From: Pedobacter sp.
GTDB lineage: Bacteria > Bacteroidota > Bacteroidia > Sphingobacteriales > Sphingobacteriaceae
Assembly: GCA_028287885.1 (NCBI GenBank)
Contig: JAQBOT010000110.1
Span: 1-20,843, forward strand
Length of the DNA: 20,843 nt
Direction of reading: 5' to 3'
In this document: piece after piece, positions 14,804-20,843 of the stretch
Position numbering within the stretch: the first letter of the stretch is position 1
Layout of the letters: each line of letters begins with the position of its first letter
Position numbers and translations under genes: made by a program
Notes under the pieces: model-generated
Database searches by the model: none
Told to the model about the DNA's origin: nothing
Seen by the model: the letters and a program-made list of their open reading frames with translations, nothing else

Positions 14804-15826
14804 ATGAAAAAAAGCCTTTTTTTAACGTTTTCAGTCCTCATTTTCGCACTTGCTGGATGCAGCAAGAAAGCTGACGGGCCTACCAACGTCGTAGTTGTTG
14901 AACCGCCAACTGTAAAGATCACCAGTCCCGAACTATTAAGTGAATTGCTGTTTGTAAATCACAACAATTATCAGGTTCTAACCAATGAACCCGCCAGCTT
15001 TTCTTCTACTGACACGAGTATTACGATTAGTTCAACTGGATTGATCTCGCGACTTACGTCCGGAGAGGTTGTCAGTATTGATGTTACCTCCGTTGCAACA
15101 GGCAAGAAAAGCAAGCTTATGGCAGTTGGTGCAACCGACGATAATCACGTAAAACCATTTGAAACCTTTCACTTTGTCAATTCAAGTGATCCATACGGTC
15201 AGTACGTACAAGGATGGGAAACCCTTAAGAAGTTACCGTCTACCACGGAAACTTACGCCATTATTTTACGTCACGGCGACGCGGACCAAGGTGAGGACTT
15301 TAGCTTAACGCACCCAAATGACCCGCAACCTGCAAACTGGTGGAAGTCTAACGACCCTGCTTACGCCAGACAATTGAATGAAGTCGGAAAATCTAGATCT
15401 AGAGACCTCGGCGTTATATTTAAAGACCTTCAATACCCAATAGCAAAGGTATATACCAGTGAATTTTATAGAGCTATTGAAACTGCGACACTTATGAACC
15501 TGGGGAAGACAATCGTCCAAGACGGGCGCTTGAACCACCCTTCTCACAATGCGAATAAATCACATCTTTTTCCAGGATTGCAGGCCTTAATCAAAGAAAA
15601 AGCCGTAGATGGGGAAATGATTCTGGTGTCTGCCCACCATCCGCTAAACGAATTCAATAATAGCCCGCCTATACCGCCCACCTTTCCGCAAGTATCCGCT
15701 TTTAACTGGACAGGCGCTTATATCGTAAAGATTGCCGCAGATAAATCGCTGACCTACCAGGGAGCAGTATCATACCCAATGTTTAAATATTACAGAGATT
15801 TAAAACTAGCAGGCAAGGGTTTATAA
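14804..15826 (+). CDS. Lipoprotein with a histidine-phosphatase domain
   Basis: 340 residues. A lipoprotein signal peptide ends in the lipobox LAGC with acylated Cys19. Residues about 35-112 look like a bacterial Ig-like (Big) module (NEPASFSSTDTSITISSTGL, SGEVVSIDVTSVATGKK). The histidine phosphatase domain starts at about 148 with the phospho-accepting motif LRHGDAD (Arg156-His157-Gly158). It continues with YTSEFYRAIETA (Arg223, Glu226), and has a second conserved His (278 or 279) in VSAHHPLN. These are the catalytic residues of the branch-1 superfamily, so it may be an active phosphatase anchored in the envelope. Substrate unknown: phosphorylated sugars, phospholipid headgroups or peptides are all possible. 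It is monocistronic, with terminators on both sides. Confidence 0.85.
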   Translation: MKKSLFLTFSVLIFALAGCSKKADGPTNVVVVEPPTVKITSPELLSELLFVNHNNYQVLTNEPASFSSTDTSITISSTGLISRLTSGEVVSIDVTSVATGKKSKLMAVGATDDNHVKPFETFHFVNSSDPYGQYVQGWETLKKLPSTTETYAIILRHGDADQGEDFSLTHPNDPQPANWWKSNDPAYARQLNEVGKSRSRDLGVIFKDLQYPIAKVYTSEFYRAIETATLMNLGKTIVQDGRLNHPSHNANKSHLFPGLQALIKEKAVDGEMILVSAHHPLNEFNNSPPIPPTFPQVSAFNWTGAYIVKIAADKSLTYQGAVSYPMFKYYRDLKLAGKGL

Positions 15827-15855
15827 ATAAGCAAACTGCAAGGAAATATCATTTG

Positions 15856-15884
15856 AGGCTCTTACATCAGTAGGAGCCTTTTTT
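15856..15884 (+). terminator. Rho-independent terminator
   Basis: AGGCTC (15856-15861) pairs with GAGCCT (15874-15879), extended by TTAC/GTAG with one T-G pair around a 4-nt loop, then TTTTTT. It terminates the lipoprotein phosphatase gene. The opposite strand lacks a T-run, so it acts in one direction only. Confidence 0.85.
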
Positions 15885-15905
15885 GTAATAAAAGAATTTT
15901 GATAG

Positions 15906-16064
15906 GTGGCATCATCAGACCACATCGAGCCTATGCTTTGCAGTTTGGTAAAAGAACCACCGACAGATTCAAACTACCTATTTGAATTAAAATGGGACGG
16001 ATACCGGATCATTTCTCATGTGACTAATGGGAGAGTAAGAAATCACAGAGGAATTGACACCTGA
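15906..16064 (+). pseudogene. Remnant of a LigD-type ATP-dependent DNA ligase
   Basis: A 52-residue frame opens after TGA-TAG stops at 15900-15905 and ends at a TGA at 16062-16064. It reads HIEPMLCSLVKEPP, then YLFELKWDGYRIISHV and NGRVR. This matches the start of the ligase domain of LigD-type enzymes: the (E)xKWDGxR segment is nucleotidyltransferase motif I, with the AMP-accepting lysine at residue 29 (15990-15992). A full ligase domain is about 300 residues, so nearly all is missing, including motifs III-VI. Similarity appears to stop around 16040. No ku gene or other ligD portion is in the window. It is best read as a decayed fragment left by deletion; expression is unlikely. Confidence 0.7.
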
Positions 16065-16183
16065 TCAATTTACCATTTTCAACATTAAGGTGCGTATTGA
16101 ACAAAAAGGCGACTTGTTTGCCGGTATAAGGGATGCCAAGGTAATCAGCGCCAATACAAAGATTTTGAAAACCCTTCTGTAAG
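16024..16183 (-). pseudogene. Probable SnoaL-like remnant
   Basis: On the minus strand, directly after the stop of the VIT transporter gene, the frame stays open for about 53 codons to a TAG at 16024-16026. It reads LQKGFQNL, then YLGIPYTGKQVAF, then NVENGKLIRCQFLCDF. The pattern GxPxTGKxVxF followed by xENGKIxR is that of the C-terminal half of SnoaL/ester-cyclase-like (NTF2 fold) proteins, normally about 130-150 residues. The N-terminal half is absent or collapsed, and no ATG start exists. Its end overlaps the end of the ligase fragment on the other strand, so this spot looks like a recombination or deletion junction. The family call is tentative. Confidence 0.4.
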
Positions 16184-16876
16184 CTAACTGCTTCCAATTG
16201 CACGCGCAATTAGGAATGCAGCTGCTGCTGCCAGGGCGCCAATTACAACAACCTTTATTGCACCGCTAACTGGCGGCTGCCCCGTTAACTTACTTTTGAA
16301 GTAGCCAAAAACAAACAGGGCAATTAAAGTAATAACACAGGAAATAGATAGTGCTTCCGTTGCGTCTTTAATAAAAACATATGGTGATAAGGGGATAATT
16401 CCACCTACAATATAGGAAATCCCGATCGTTAGGGCGCTTTTCTTGGCCCTGTTGGGATTAGGTTTTTCAAGTCCGAGTTCATACTTCATCATGAAATCCA
16501 CCCATCGGTCGGTGTCCTTCTCCATCTCATCAACAATCTGTTGTTGCAATATCGGGGAGAGTCCAATTTCTGCAAATATTAACTTAACTTCTTCTTTCTC
16601 CTGTTCCGGCACGCGCTCAACTTCTTCGTATTCGCGCTTCAGCTCTGAACTATAATGGTCGGCATCTGTTTTCCCGGCAAGGAAGCCGCCGAGGCCCATT
16701 GCAATAGAACCCGCTACAATCTCGGCCATGCCTGCAGTTACAATAACTCCAGAGGCATCTATTGCGCCACTTAAACCCGCAGCAAGCGCAAATGGGACGG
16801 TTAAGCCATCTGCCATTCCAATAACGATATCGCGGATCGTTTCTGAACTATTAACGTGGTGTTCCTGATGCATCAT
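16184..16876 (-). CDS. VIT1/CCC1-family metal transporter-like membrane protein
   Basis: 231 residues from tandem ATGs at 16876 and 16873; the frame extends to a GTG at 16951 but that would overlap the upstream gene. The N-terminus MMHQEHH is followed by transmembrane helix 1 with the family motif ADGLTVPFALAAGLSG. Helix 2 (VTAGMAEIVAGSIAMGLGGFLAG) comes next, then a Glu-rich cytoplasmic helical region (SELKREYEEVERVPEQEKEE, VDEMEKDTDRW), and three more helices (IGISYIVGGIIPLSPYVF; CVITLIALFVFGYF; VVVIGALAAAAAFLIARA). VIT1/CCC1 proteins export Fe2+ or Mn2+ from the cytoplasm; the acidic loop is the metal-binding region. It starts 4 nt after the DUF6717-like gene, so they are cotranscribed. 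The substrate metal is not shown. Confidence 0.9.
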   Translation of the reverse strand: MMHQEHHVNSSETIRDIVIGMADGLTVPFALAAGLSGAIDASGVIVTAGMAEIVAGSIAMGLGGFLAGKTDADHYSSELKREYEEVERVPEQEKEEVKLIFAEIGLSPILQQQIVDEMEKDTDRWVDFMMKYELGLEKPNPNRAKKSALTIGISYIVGGIIPLSPYVFIKDATEALSISCVITLIALFVFGYFKSKLTGQPPVSGAIKVVVIGALAAAAAFLIARAIGSS

Positions 16877-16880
16877 AGTA

Positions 16881-17240
16881 TTAAACACCCGTTGTTTTTT
16901 TAAAGTATATCTTAGCTGGCAAAGCATTAAACACATGGCGTGTAACCTCACACAACCACATCTTATGGTTTATCGTCTCCGACTCATATTTTTCTAGAAT
17001 GTAGTCGCCTCCTCCTCCATATGTTTCTGTTCTTGGAACAATCAGTTCCAGGATTGCCGCATTTTCAAATGGCTCGTCAGAAATCTTCAGGTAACATTCA
17101 TCCGTATTGCCGCTTACCGTGTCCAACATCGAATCAGCACCTTGTACCATCGCCAATTCTTCGATAGACCCAGTCCATCCGGGCAAATCTATATACCAGT
17201 CATTGCTGCTCGTTTTATAAAATCTAAATGTTTTGGTCAT
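16881..17240 (-). CDS. DUF6717-like small protein
   Basis: 119 residues starting at the ATG at 17240. The sequence TKTFRFYKTSSNDWYIDLPG at the start, EELAMVQGADSMLD, the TYGGGGDY segment and MWLCEVTRHVFNALPAKIYF at the end match my memory of the DUF6717 family, a small globular group without known function. No signal peptide or transmembrane segment is present, so it is cytoplasmic. The stop lies 4 nt before the VIT transporter start, indicating translational coupling. A role linked to metal handling is therefore possible, but rests only on this neighbour. Confidence 0.7.
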   Translation of the reverse strand: MTKTFRFYKTSSNDWYIDLPGWTGSIEELAMVQGADSMLDTVSGNTDECYLKISDEPFENAAILELIVPRTETYGGGGDYILEKYESETINHKMWLCEVTRHVFNALPAKIYFKKTTGV

Positions 17241-17349
17241 AAAGTAAATATAACAAGTTGCAAGTCAAGAGGGAGAGCCTGGAAGTACTTAACTGTACAT
17301 TAATCATCTTTGTAACCGACTGGAGCAGCTCTTAGCGTGTCAACTTATA

Positions 17350-17383
17350 TCTAAACAGCCTACCTGCTTCTAAGCAGCCTACC
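17350..17383. repeat. 19-bp tandem duplication at the end of a gene
   Basis: On the plus strand TCTAAACAGCCTACC (17350-17364) and TCTAAGCAGCCTACC (17369-17383) differ at one base and are offset by 19 bp; a weaker third copy AGCCTCTACC follows at 17384-17393. Because 19 is not a multiple of three, the second copy is read in a different frame on the minus strand and supplies the TAG stop of the gene at 17360-17752. Confidence 0.75.
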
Positions 17384-17752
17384 AGCCTCTACCAGAGCCC
17401 AAAATTCCTCTATATCTGGTGGGTAAGGTACAATAACCATTTCTGCAGCCATTGGATTCTTTGTTTGTTCCTGATAACGGGGAGAGCTCAATATCCCGTT
17501 CAGGTAGTCAGATAAATCCAGAAGGGTAAATGAAACCTTGAATTCTGAACGAACTTCTGGGCTATTAATGAAACACACCTCTGTTTGATCATTTTCTTCA
17601 GGATAATAGCTGAGCTGCAATCGTCTGGCAATTTCGAAAGGAAGAGCGTGTTCGAATTTCAGCCCCATGCCTTTTGCATAGAAAGGAACATTCCCCTCGT
17701 CAATCTGACAAACGCTTATAGAGAAAACTTCATTCGGCGGTAGCTGATTCAA
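17360..17752 (-). CDS. Hypothetical protein with duplication-altered C-terminus
   Basis: 130 residues. The frame starts at a TTG (17750-17752); a TAA lies 24 nt upstream in frame and the first ATG is residue 29, so either TTG is used or the true N-terminus has been lost. The protein is acidic, with no signal peptide or membrane segment (EVFSISVCQIDEGNVPFYAK, ALPFEIARRLQLSYYPEEND, SFTLLDLSDYLNGIL, YPPDIEEFWALVEAGRLL). I recognise no family. A 19-bp tandem duplication at the 3' end puts the stop codon inside the second repeat: without it the reading would go from EAGRL into FRYKLTR and stop at 17329-17331. It is 119 nt upstream of the DUF6717-like gene on the same strand, without a visible terminator between. 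Confidence 0.6.
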   Translation of the reverse strand: MNQLPPNEVFSISVCQIDEGNVPFYAKGMGLKFEHALPFEIARRLQLSYYPEENDQTEVCFINSPEVRSEFKVSFTLLDLSDYLNGILSSPRYQEQTKNPMAAEMVIVPYPPDIEEFWALVEAGRLLRSR

Positions 17753-17850
17753 TAAAGGAATTTTATCCTGAAATTACATTTTTGCCGACAAGAAATCAAC
17801 TAATAACCATAATCGCGTTTGTTCTTAATTTAGAAAAGTCGCATTGAAAA

Positions 17851-18618
17851 CTATTCTGCTAGCTTGTAGCGGATATTTGCAAAGGCAACGCCATTTACAG
17901 GGGTATCACCAGTGGGACTATCGCCTAACAGTACGGTAACTTGAGTAAAAGGATGAGTGGCTTTTAACGCAAACAAACGGGCGCCCGAGGGACTTCTTAT
18001 AATTGAACTCGTAAACCCTTCAGAATAATCAAGAAAGTCATTTCCAAAGACTGCGCCAAAACTGTGATCATAGTCCTGGTGATTTGGCGCCAACTCAAAT
18101 CCAAACTCGATGCAGGGTTTCGAAAGATAAATTACGGTCACGATAGAATATGTTGGCCTAAAGAACAAGACATCAGGGTTTTCACATTCAACATAAGGAG
18201 CAGATCCCCATCGGGAATTCCAGCCAGTTGGACCGGAATTTAATTTCAAGACGCTATCACCAGTAAATGTGATTGTAAGCTTATCATTTTGTATTGCGTG
18301 GTAAGTCCTGTGAACCTCTAGTTTAGAAATATCAAGCAAACACGTTTCATCTTTATAAGCTTTTGTCGGGATTTCAATAACCGTGTACGGGTATTTTGGA
18401 TCTGTGATAAGAGAGTCACCTCCGGTCGGCGGGTTCAATGGAACTTGAGGCTCTTCACCAGGTTTACCTACGTCATAGGGGGGATTTACGGAATAATGAT
18501 TTACGGTTTTGGCAACGGCTGAGGTCTGAGTTGAATCACTAACCGCCACTTCTTCCTTTGAGCAGCCGATGGTGATCACAGCGGCAAATATTGAAGTTAA
18601 TAGATATATCTTCTTCAT
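17851..18618 (-). CDS. Lipoprotein with a probable C-terminal jelly-roll domain
   Basis: 255 residues. Signal peptide with lipobox ITIGC, acylated Cys19. Residues 20-75 are a low-complexity, Pro/Thr/Ser-rich linker (GKPGEEPQVPLNPPTGGD). The body starts at about 80 (YTVIEIPTKAYKDETCLLDI). Its final 100 residues (IEFGFELAPNHQDYDHSF, SPSGARLFALKATHPFTQVT, VNGVAFANIRYKLA) have the strand pattern of jelly-roll domains often found in secreted proteins, including PEP-CTERM-type extracellular proteins. Cys pairs at 93, 149 and 167 (approximate) might form disulfides. It is probably surface- or periplasm-facing; binding to carbohydrate or another ligand is a guess. A weak -7-like TACCTTTA (18641-18648, minus strand) lies 22 nt upstream of the ATG. 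Confidence 0.7.
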   Translation of the reverse strand: MKKIYLLTSIFAAVITIGCSKEEVAVSDSTQTSAVAKTVNHYSVNPPYDVGKPGEEPQVPLNPPTGGDSLITDPKYPYTVIEIPTKAYKDETCLLDISKLEVHRTYHAIQNDKLTITFTGDSVLKLNSGPTGWNSRWGSAPYVECENPDVLFFRPTYSIVTVIYLSKPCIEFGFELAPNHQDYDHSFGAVFGNDFLDYSEGFTSSIIRSPSGARLFALKATHPFTQVTVLLGDSPTGDTPVNGVAFANIRYKLAE

Positions 18619-18628
18619 GGTTTTCCGA

Positions 18629-18648
18629 CTTTAGTTCCGCTAAAGGTA
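18629..18648 (-). promoter_or_regulatory. Weak promoter and hairpin before the lipoprotein gene
   Basis: The minus strand has TACCTTTA (18641-18648), one base away from the TAnnTTTG -7 consensus. It overlaps a CTTTAG/CTAAAG inverted repeat (18629-18645) that would lie at the transcript's 5' end. No good -33 element is visible. Confidence 0.25.
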
Positions 18649-18715
18649 GAAATGCCTGCAGTTCCTATATATAGCTATGTCTAGTCATTTTGACTGCTTA
18701 AAAAGCTCGAAAACC

Positions 18716-18747
18716 AAAAGCCCTCCAGCATTGCTGAAGGGCTTTTT
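18716..18747. terminator. Rho-independent terminator after susD
   Basis: AAAAGCCCT (18716-18724) pairs with AGGGCTTTT (18738-18746), with an inner CAGC/GCTG stem around a 3-nt loop. It begins 49 nt after the SusD-like gene's stop in the direction of transcription. T-runs exist on both strands, so it could act both ways. It shares 14 identical bases with the terminator at 2256-2287. Confidence 0.85.
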
Positions 18748-18796
18748 AATATATGAAACTAAGAAGCCACTGTAACCTACTACATGGCTTACCAGA

Positions 18797-20236
18797 TTAA
18801 TTCACATCAAACCAAAGCTTCGTTGTTAGTACATCCGGACCCTGGCTGGCAACGGCTCCTTGATAACTCGCTCCGTTCAGAGATTGTTCAGTACCAGGAT
18901 AGATAAACCTTAATGGCATCTTTCCGGCCAGCACGCCTGCAACTGCGGGTTGTAATTGCGGGTAATCCAATCTCCTCCATTCTGCAAAAGCTTCAAGACC
19001 TTGCCCAAATAACGCAATCCATTTCTGGTCTCCAATGGACTTCCTGAAATTCGTAGCATCATATTGCACAGGAGCAGATGTCAGGTAAGTGGCAACCGCA
19101 GCATCCGCCACGCTGTATTGTTTTAAAGAAGCTGTTACAGCTTGCTTGTAAAGATCTGCTGCATCTTCGCTCGTAAAACCACGGGCTGCTGCTTCAGCAC
19201 GATCAAACAAAACTTCGGCGTAGCTCATGATCACGGCTGGCGCGCTTGGTGCACGAAAGTAAGTGCCTGGTTTTGATGTTTTGGCAAAACCTAAATTGCT
19301 TGCATCTCCAACCAACAAGCCATTTGGAATCCCTACATACGTATGAACTGTAGTATCCTGCGGTTTGCTGGCATACACCGGTAAGCGCGGATCGTTCAAA
19401 GTGTATAGGCGGTCTACAATCGTCTTGCTAATGCGATAATCATCACGAGTATCGAACAAATTGCTAATTGGGTTCTGGTTTGGAGAAGCAAGGTAAACAA
19501 GCTGTGCCGTTTCGCTGTTTGCACTTATATAACCACTGCCCTCCGCCTGGATGTCAGCCAGAACCTCCTTAGACTTCTCTGGTTCCCTGTCTGCAATTCT
19601 CAAAGCAATACGCAAGCGTAGGGAGTTTGCAAATTTCTTCCAGAGTGCAATATTGTTGTTGTAAATGACGTCACCTGCAATAGCCGGCCCAGACGGGGTT
19701 AAAGCTGCCTGCGCAGCCTTAAGGTCATCCAACAAGGCAAAATAAACATCTCTCTGTTTGTCGTACTCCGGTGTAAGGAATTGATCGATACTCGCTGCTT
19801 GTTTGTAAGGAATATCACCATACGCGTCTGTTAACAACGTAAACACCCAGGAGCGTAAAACCAATGCCACCCCTTTGTAGTTCGGGTTGGCCTGTGCATC
19901 AGCAATCTTAATAAGCTGGTTGTAGTTCACAATGCTCTTCGTGTAGGCTACCGACCAAAGTTCCTGGAATCCTGTGTTGGTGTAGATGTACCTATCCGGA
20001 TCCGTATACTGGATTTTTGCCCAATGCTGAACAAAAAGCAAGCTTGCATCCATGTTATTTGAAGTACCCCAATAGGTATCTGCAGTCGCCTTTGTTGCGC
20101 CAGTTAATAGATAATCCGGCTGTGCATTCTGTGAGGCATTCGGATTCTGATTTATTTCTTCAAGAGACTTTTTGCATGAACCTAATGACAATAGTAAGGC
20201 CCCTGATAACAGTATGCTTGTATATTTGATTTTCAT
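18797..20236 (-). CDS. SusD/RagB-family lipoprotein
   Basis: 479 residues. Signal peptide with lipobox LGSC, acylated Cys21. The start SLEEINQNPNASQNAQPDYL and the segments LVLRSWVFTLLTDAYGDIPY, ALWKKFANSLRLRIALRIA, PAVIMSYAEVLFDRAEAAA, KWIALFGQGLEAFAEWRRLD and PLRFIYPG are those of the SusD-like_2 group. These proteins are alpha-helical TPR-type lids that sit on the outer face of a SusC barrel and capture oligosaccharides or other nutrients. It starts 5 nt after the SusC-like stop, so the pair is one operon. No glycoside hydrolase or peptidase accompanies the pair within the window, so the nutrient is unknown; SusD-like_2 pairs are often not tied to glycan loci. Confidence 0.95.
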   Translation of the reverse strand: MKIKYTSILLSGALLLSLGSCKKSLEEINQNPNASQNAQPDYLLTGATKATADTYWGTSNNMDASLLFVQHWAKIQYTDPDRYIYTNTGFQELWSVAYTKSIVNYNQLIKIADAQANPNYKGVALVLRSWVFTLLTDAYGDIPYKQAASIDQFLTPEYDKQRDVYFALLDDLKAAQAALTPSGPAIAGDVIYNNNIALWKKFANSLRLRIALRIADREPEKSKEVLADIQAEGSGYISANSETAQLVYLASPNQNPISNLFDTRDDYRISKTIVDRLYTLNDPRLPVYASKPQDTTVHTYVGIPNGLLVGDASNLGFAKTSKPGTYFRAPSAPAVIMSYAEVLFDRAEAAARGFTSEDAADLYKQAVTASLKQYSVADAAVATYLTSAPVQYDATNFRKSIGDQKWIALFGQGLEAFAEWRRLDYPQLQPAVAGVLAGKMPLRFIYPGTEQSLNGASYQGAVASQGPDVLTTKLWFDVN

Positions 20237-20241
20237 GGTGA

Positions 20242-20843
20242 TTAGAAATTAAGGTTAATGTTAAATCCAAGGTTACGTACCGTTGGCAACGTGAGGTCTT
20301 CCAGGCCTTGTGCGTTTCCTGTATTGAAAGCGGTTTCCGGATCTATATTTGGAACATTTTTATGAATGATAAACAGGTTACGCCCAACTAAGGATACCGT
20401 CGCAGATTGCAGGCCTACACCTTTAACCCACTTGGAAGGCAATGAATAACCAAGCTTTACTTCTCGTAGCTTAACGTAAGAAGCGCTGTAGGTAAATGCT
20501 TCATCCACATTGGTAAATCCTTTATAGTAGGATTGCGCTGGTAAAATCGTGGTATTTGCAGAGCCATCAGCTTTTACACCTTTAAAAACCATACCATCAT
20601 CATAAACCGTTTCTCCTGCTGGACCAGCTGCACCTGCAGTTACTTGAACCGCAGCTCCAGAGGCATTGTTTCCCGGATAATAGTAGCTTATGCCACCGTT
20701 CGCGGCACCTCTTCCCGGTAAGGTTGAGGCCAACACACCAGTATACGTACCAGTACGATTGGTATTCGAGTAGATCGATCCGCCAATACGGGCATCCACA
20801 AGAACGCCAAGGTTAATTCCTTTGAAGCTGAAACTGTTGTTAA
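20242..20843 (-). CDS. SusC/RagA-family TonB-linked outer-membrane protein, partial
   Basis: Only the last 200 residues are present; the frame is open to the right edge, and the GTG at 20799 is internal rather than a start. The visible text NNSFSFKGINLGVLVDARIG, then TYSASYVKLREVKLGYSLPS, SLVGRNLFIIHKNVPNIDPE and NLGFNINLNF is the standard end of a SusC-like barrel, including the C-terminal aromatic residue. SusC proteins are roughly 1000 residues long, so most of the gene lies outside. With the SusD-like lipoprotein it forms a TonB-driven pump-lid complex in the outer membrane. Confidence 0.95.
   Translation of the reverse strand, partial: NNSFSFKGINLGVLVDARIGGSIYSNTNRTGTYTGVLASTLPGRGAANGGISYYYPGNNASGAAVQVTAGAAGPAGETVYDDGMVFKGVKADGSANTTILPAQSYYKGFTNVDEAFTYSASYVKLREVKLGYSLPSKWVKGVGLQSATVSLVGRNLFIIHKNVPNIDPETAFNTGNAQGLEDLTLPTVRNLGFNINLNF

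Noticed and set aside
16039..16182. Plus-strand frame reading ELTPDQFTIFNIKVRIEQKG after the ligase fragment
   Set aside because: It does not continue the LigD sequence, starts without a good codon, and overlaps the SnoaL-like minus frame, which has a better family match. A frame-shifted coding remnant cannot be excluded.
1..20843. Search for CRISPR arrays, insertion sequences, tRNA genes, integrases and toxin-antitoxin or defence modules
   Set aside because: No regularly spaced repeats, transposase motifs, tRNA cloverleaf, integrase or known defence domain was seen by eye in any part of the window.

Overview
The window looks like chromosomal DNA from a Bacteroidota bacterium, probably of the Sphingobacteriaceae/Chitinophagaceae kind (Pedobacter- or Mucilaginibacter-like). 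The reasons are a SusC/SusD pair at the right edge, an Oar-type TonB-dependent receptor with a carboxypeptidase-like N-terminal domain, lipoproteins with typical Bacteroidota signal peptides, histidine kinases of families common there, a near absence of Shine-Dalgarno sequences, and at least one match to the TAnnTTTG -7 element. The genus is inference; no rRNA or tRNA gene was seen.

Layout. Positions 1-10523 are entirely on the minus strand. Read in the direction of transcription they are: a two-kinase unit (a TPR histidine kinase at 10523-8235, then a PAS histidine kinase at 8164-6719); an Oar-like TonB receptor (6582-3370) followed after 25 nt by a secreted glycerophosphodiester phosphodiesterase (3344-2313) and a terminator; a Qnr-like pentapeptide-repeat protein (2236-1661); a GAF histidine kinase (1527-328); and the start of a probable PAS/LuxR regulator cut by the left edge (133-1). 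No response regulator gene is visible, so all three kinases look orphan. A 368-nt regulatory-looking gap (10524-10891) separates this block from a small HTH protein (10892-11245) and a Tat-signal short-chain dehydrogenase (11381-12388) on the plus strand.

From 12389 on the genes are mostly small and accessory: a large symmetric bidirectional terminator, an SRPBCC/DUF2892 protein, an STM3941-like membrane protein, an unknown membrane-anchored protein, a lipoprotein with a histidine-phosphatase domain, and then a scar (about 15885-16183). The scar holds a piece of a LigD-type ATP-dependent DNA ligase on the plus strand and a probable SnoaL-like remnant on the minus strand. Next come a VIT1/CCC1-type transporter with a DUF6717-like partner, an unknown protein whose C-terminus was rewritten by a 19-bp tandem duplication, a lipoprotein with a probable jelly-roll domain, and a susD/susC outer-membrane uptake pair cut by the right edge.

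How the parts may work together (inference): the TonB receptor and phosphodiesterase form an outer-membrane uptake/periplasmic hydrolysis unit for phosphodiesters; the SDR, SRPBCC protein and VIT transporter resemble general-stress or redox/metal genes; the SusCD pair imports an unknown nutrient. I found no convincing new defence, mobile or CRISPR system. The most unusual items are the gene-decay scar, the repeat-rich control regions near 6666-6717 and 10689-10773, and the duplication at the end of the 17360-17752 gene.
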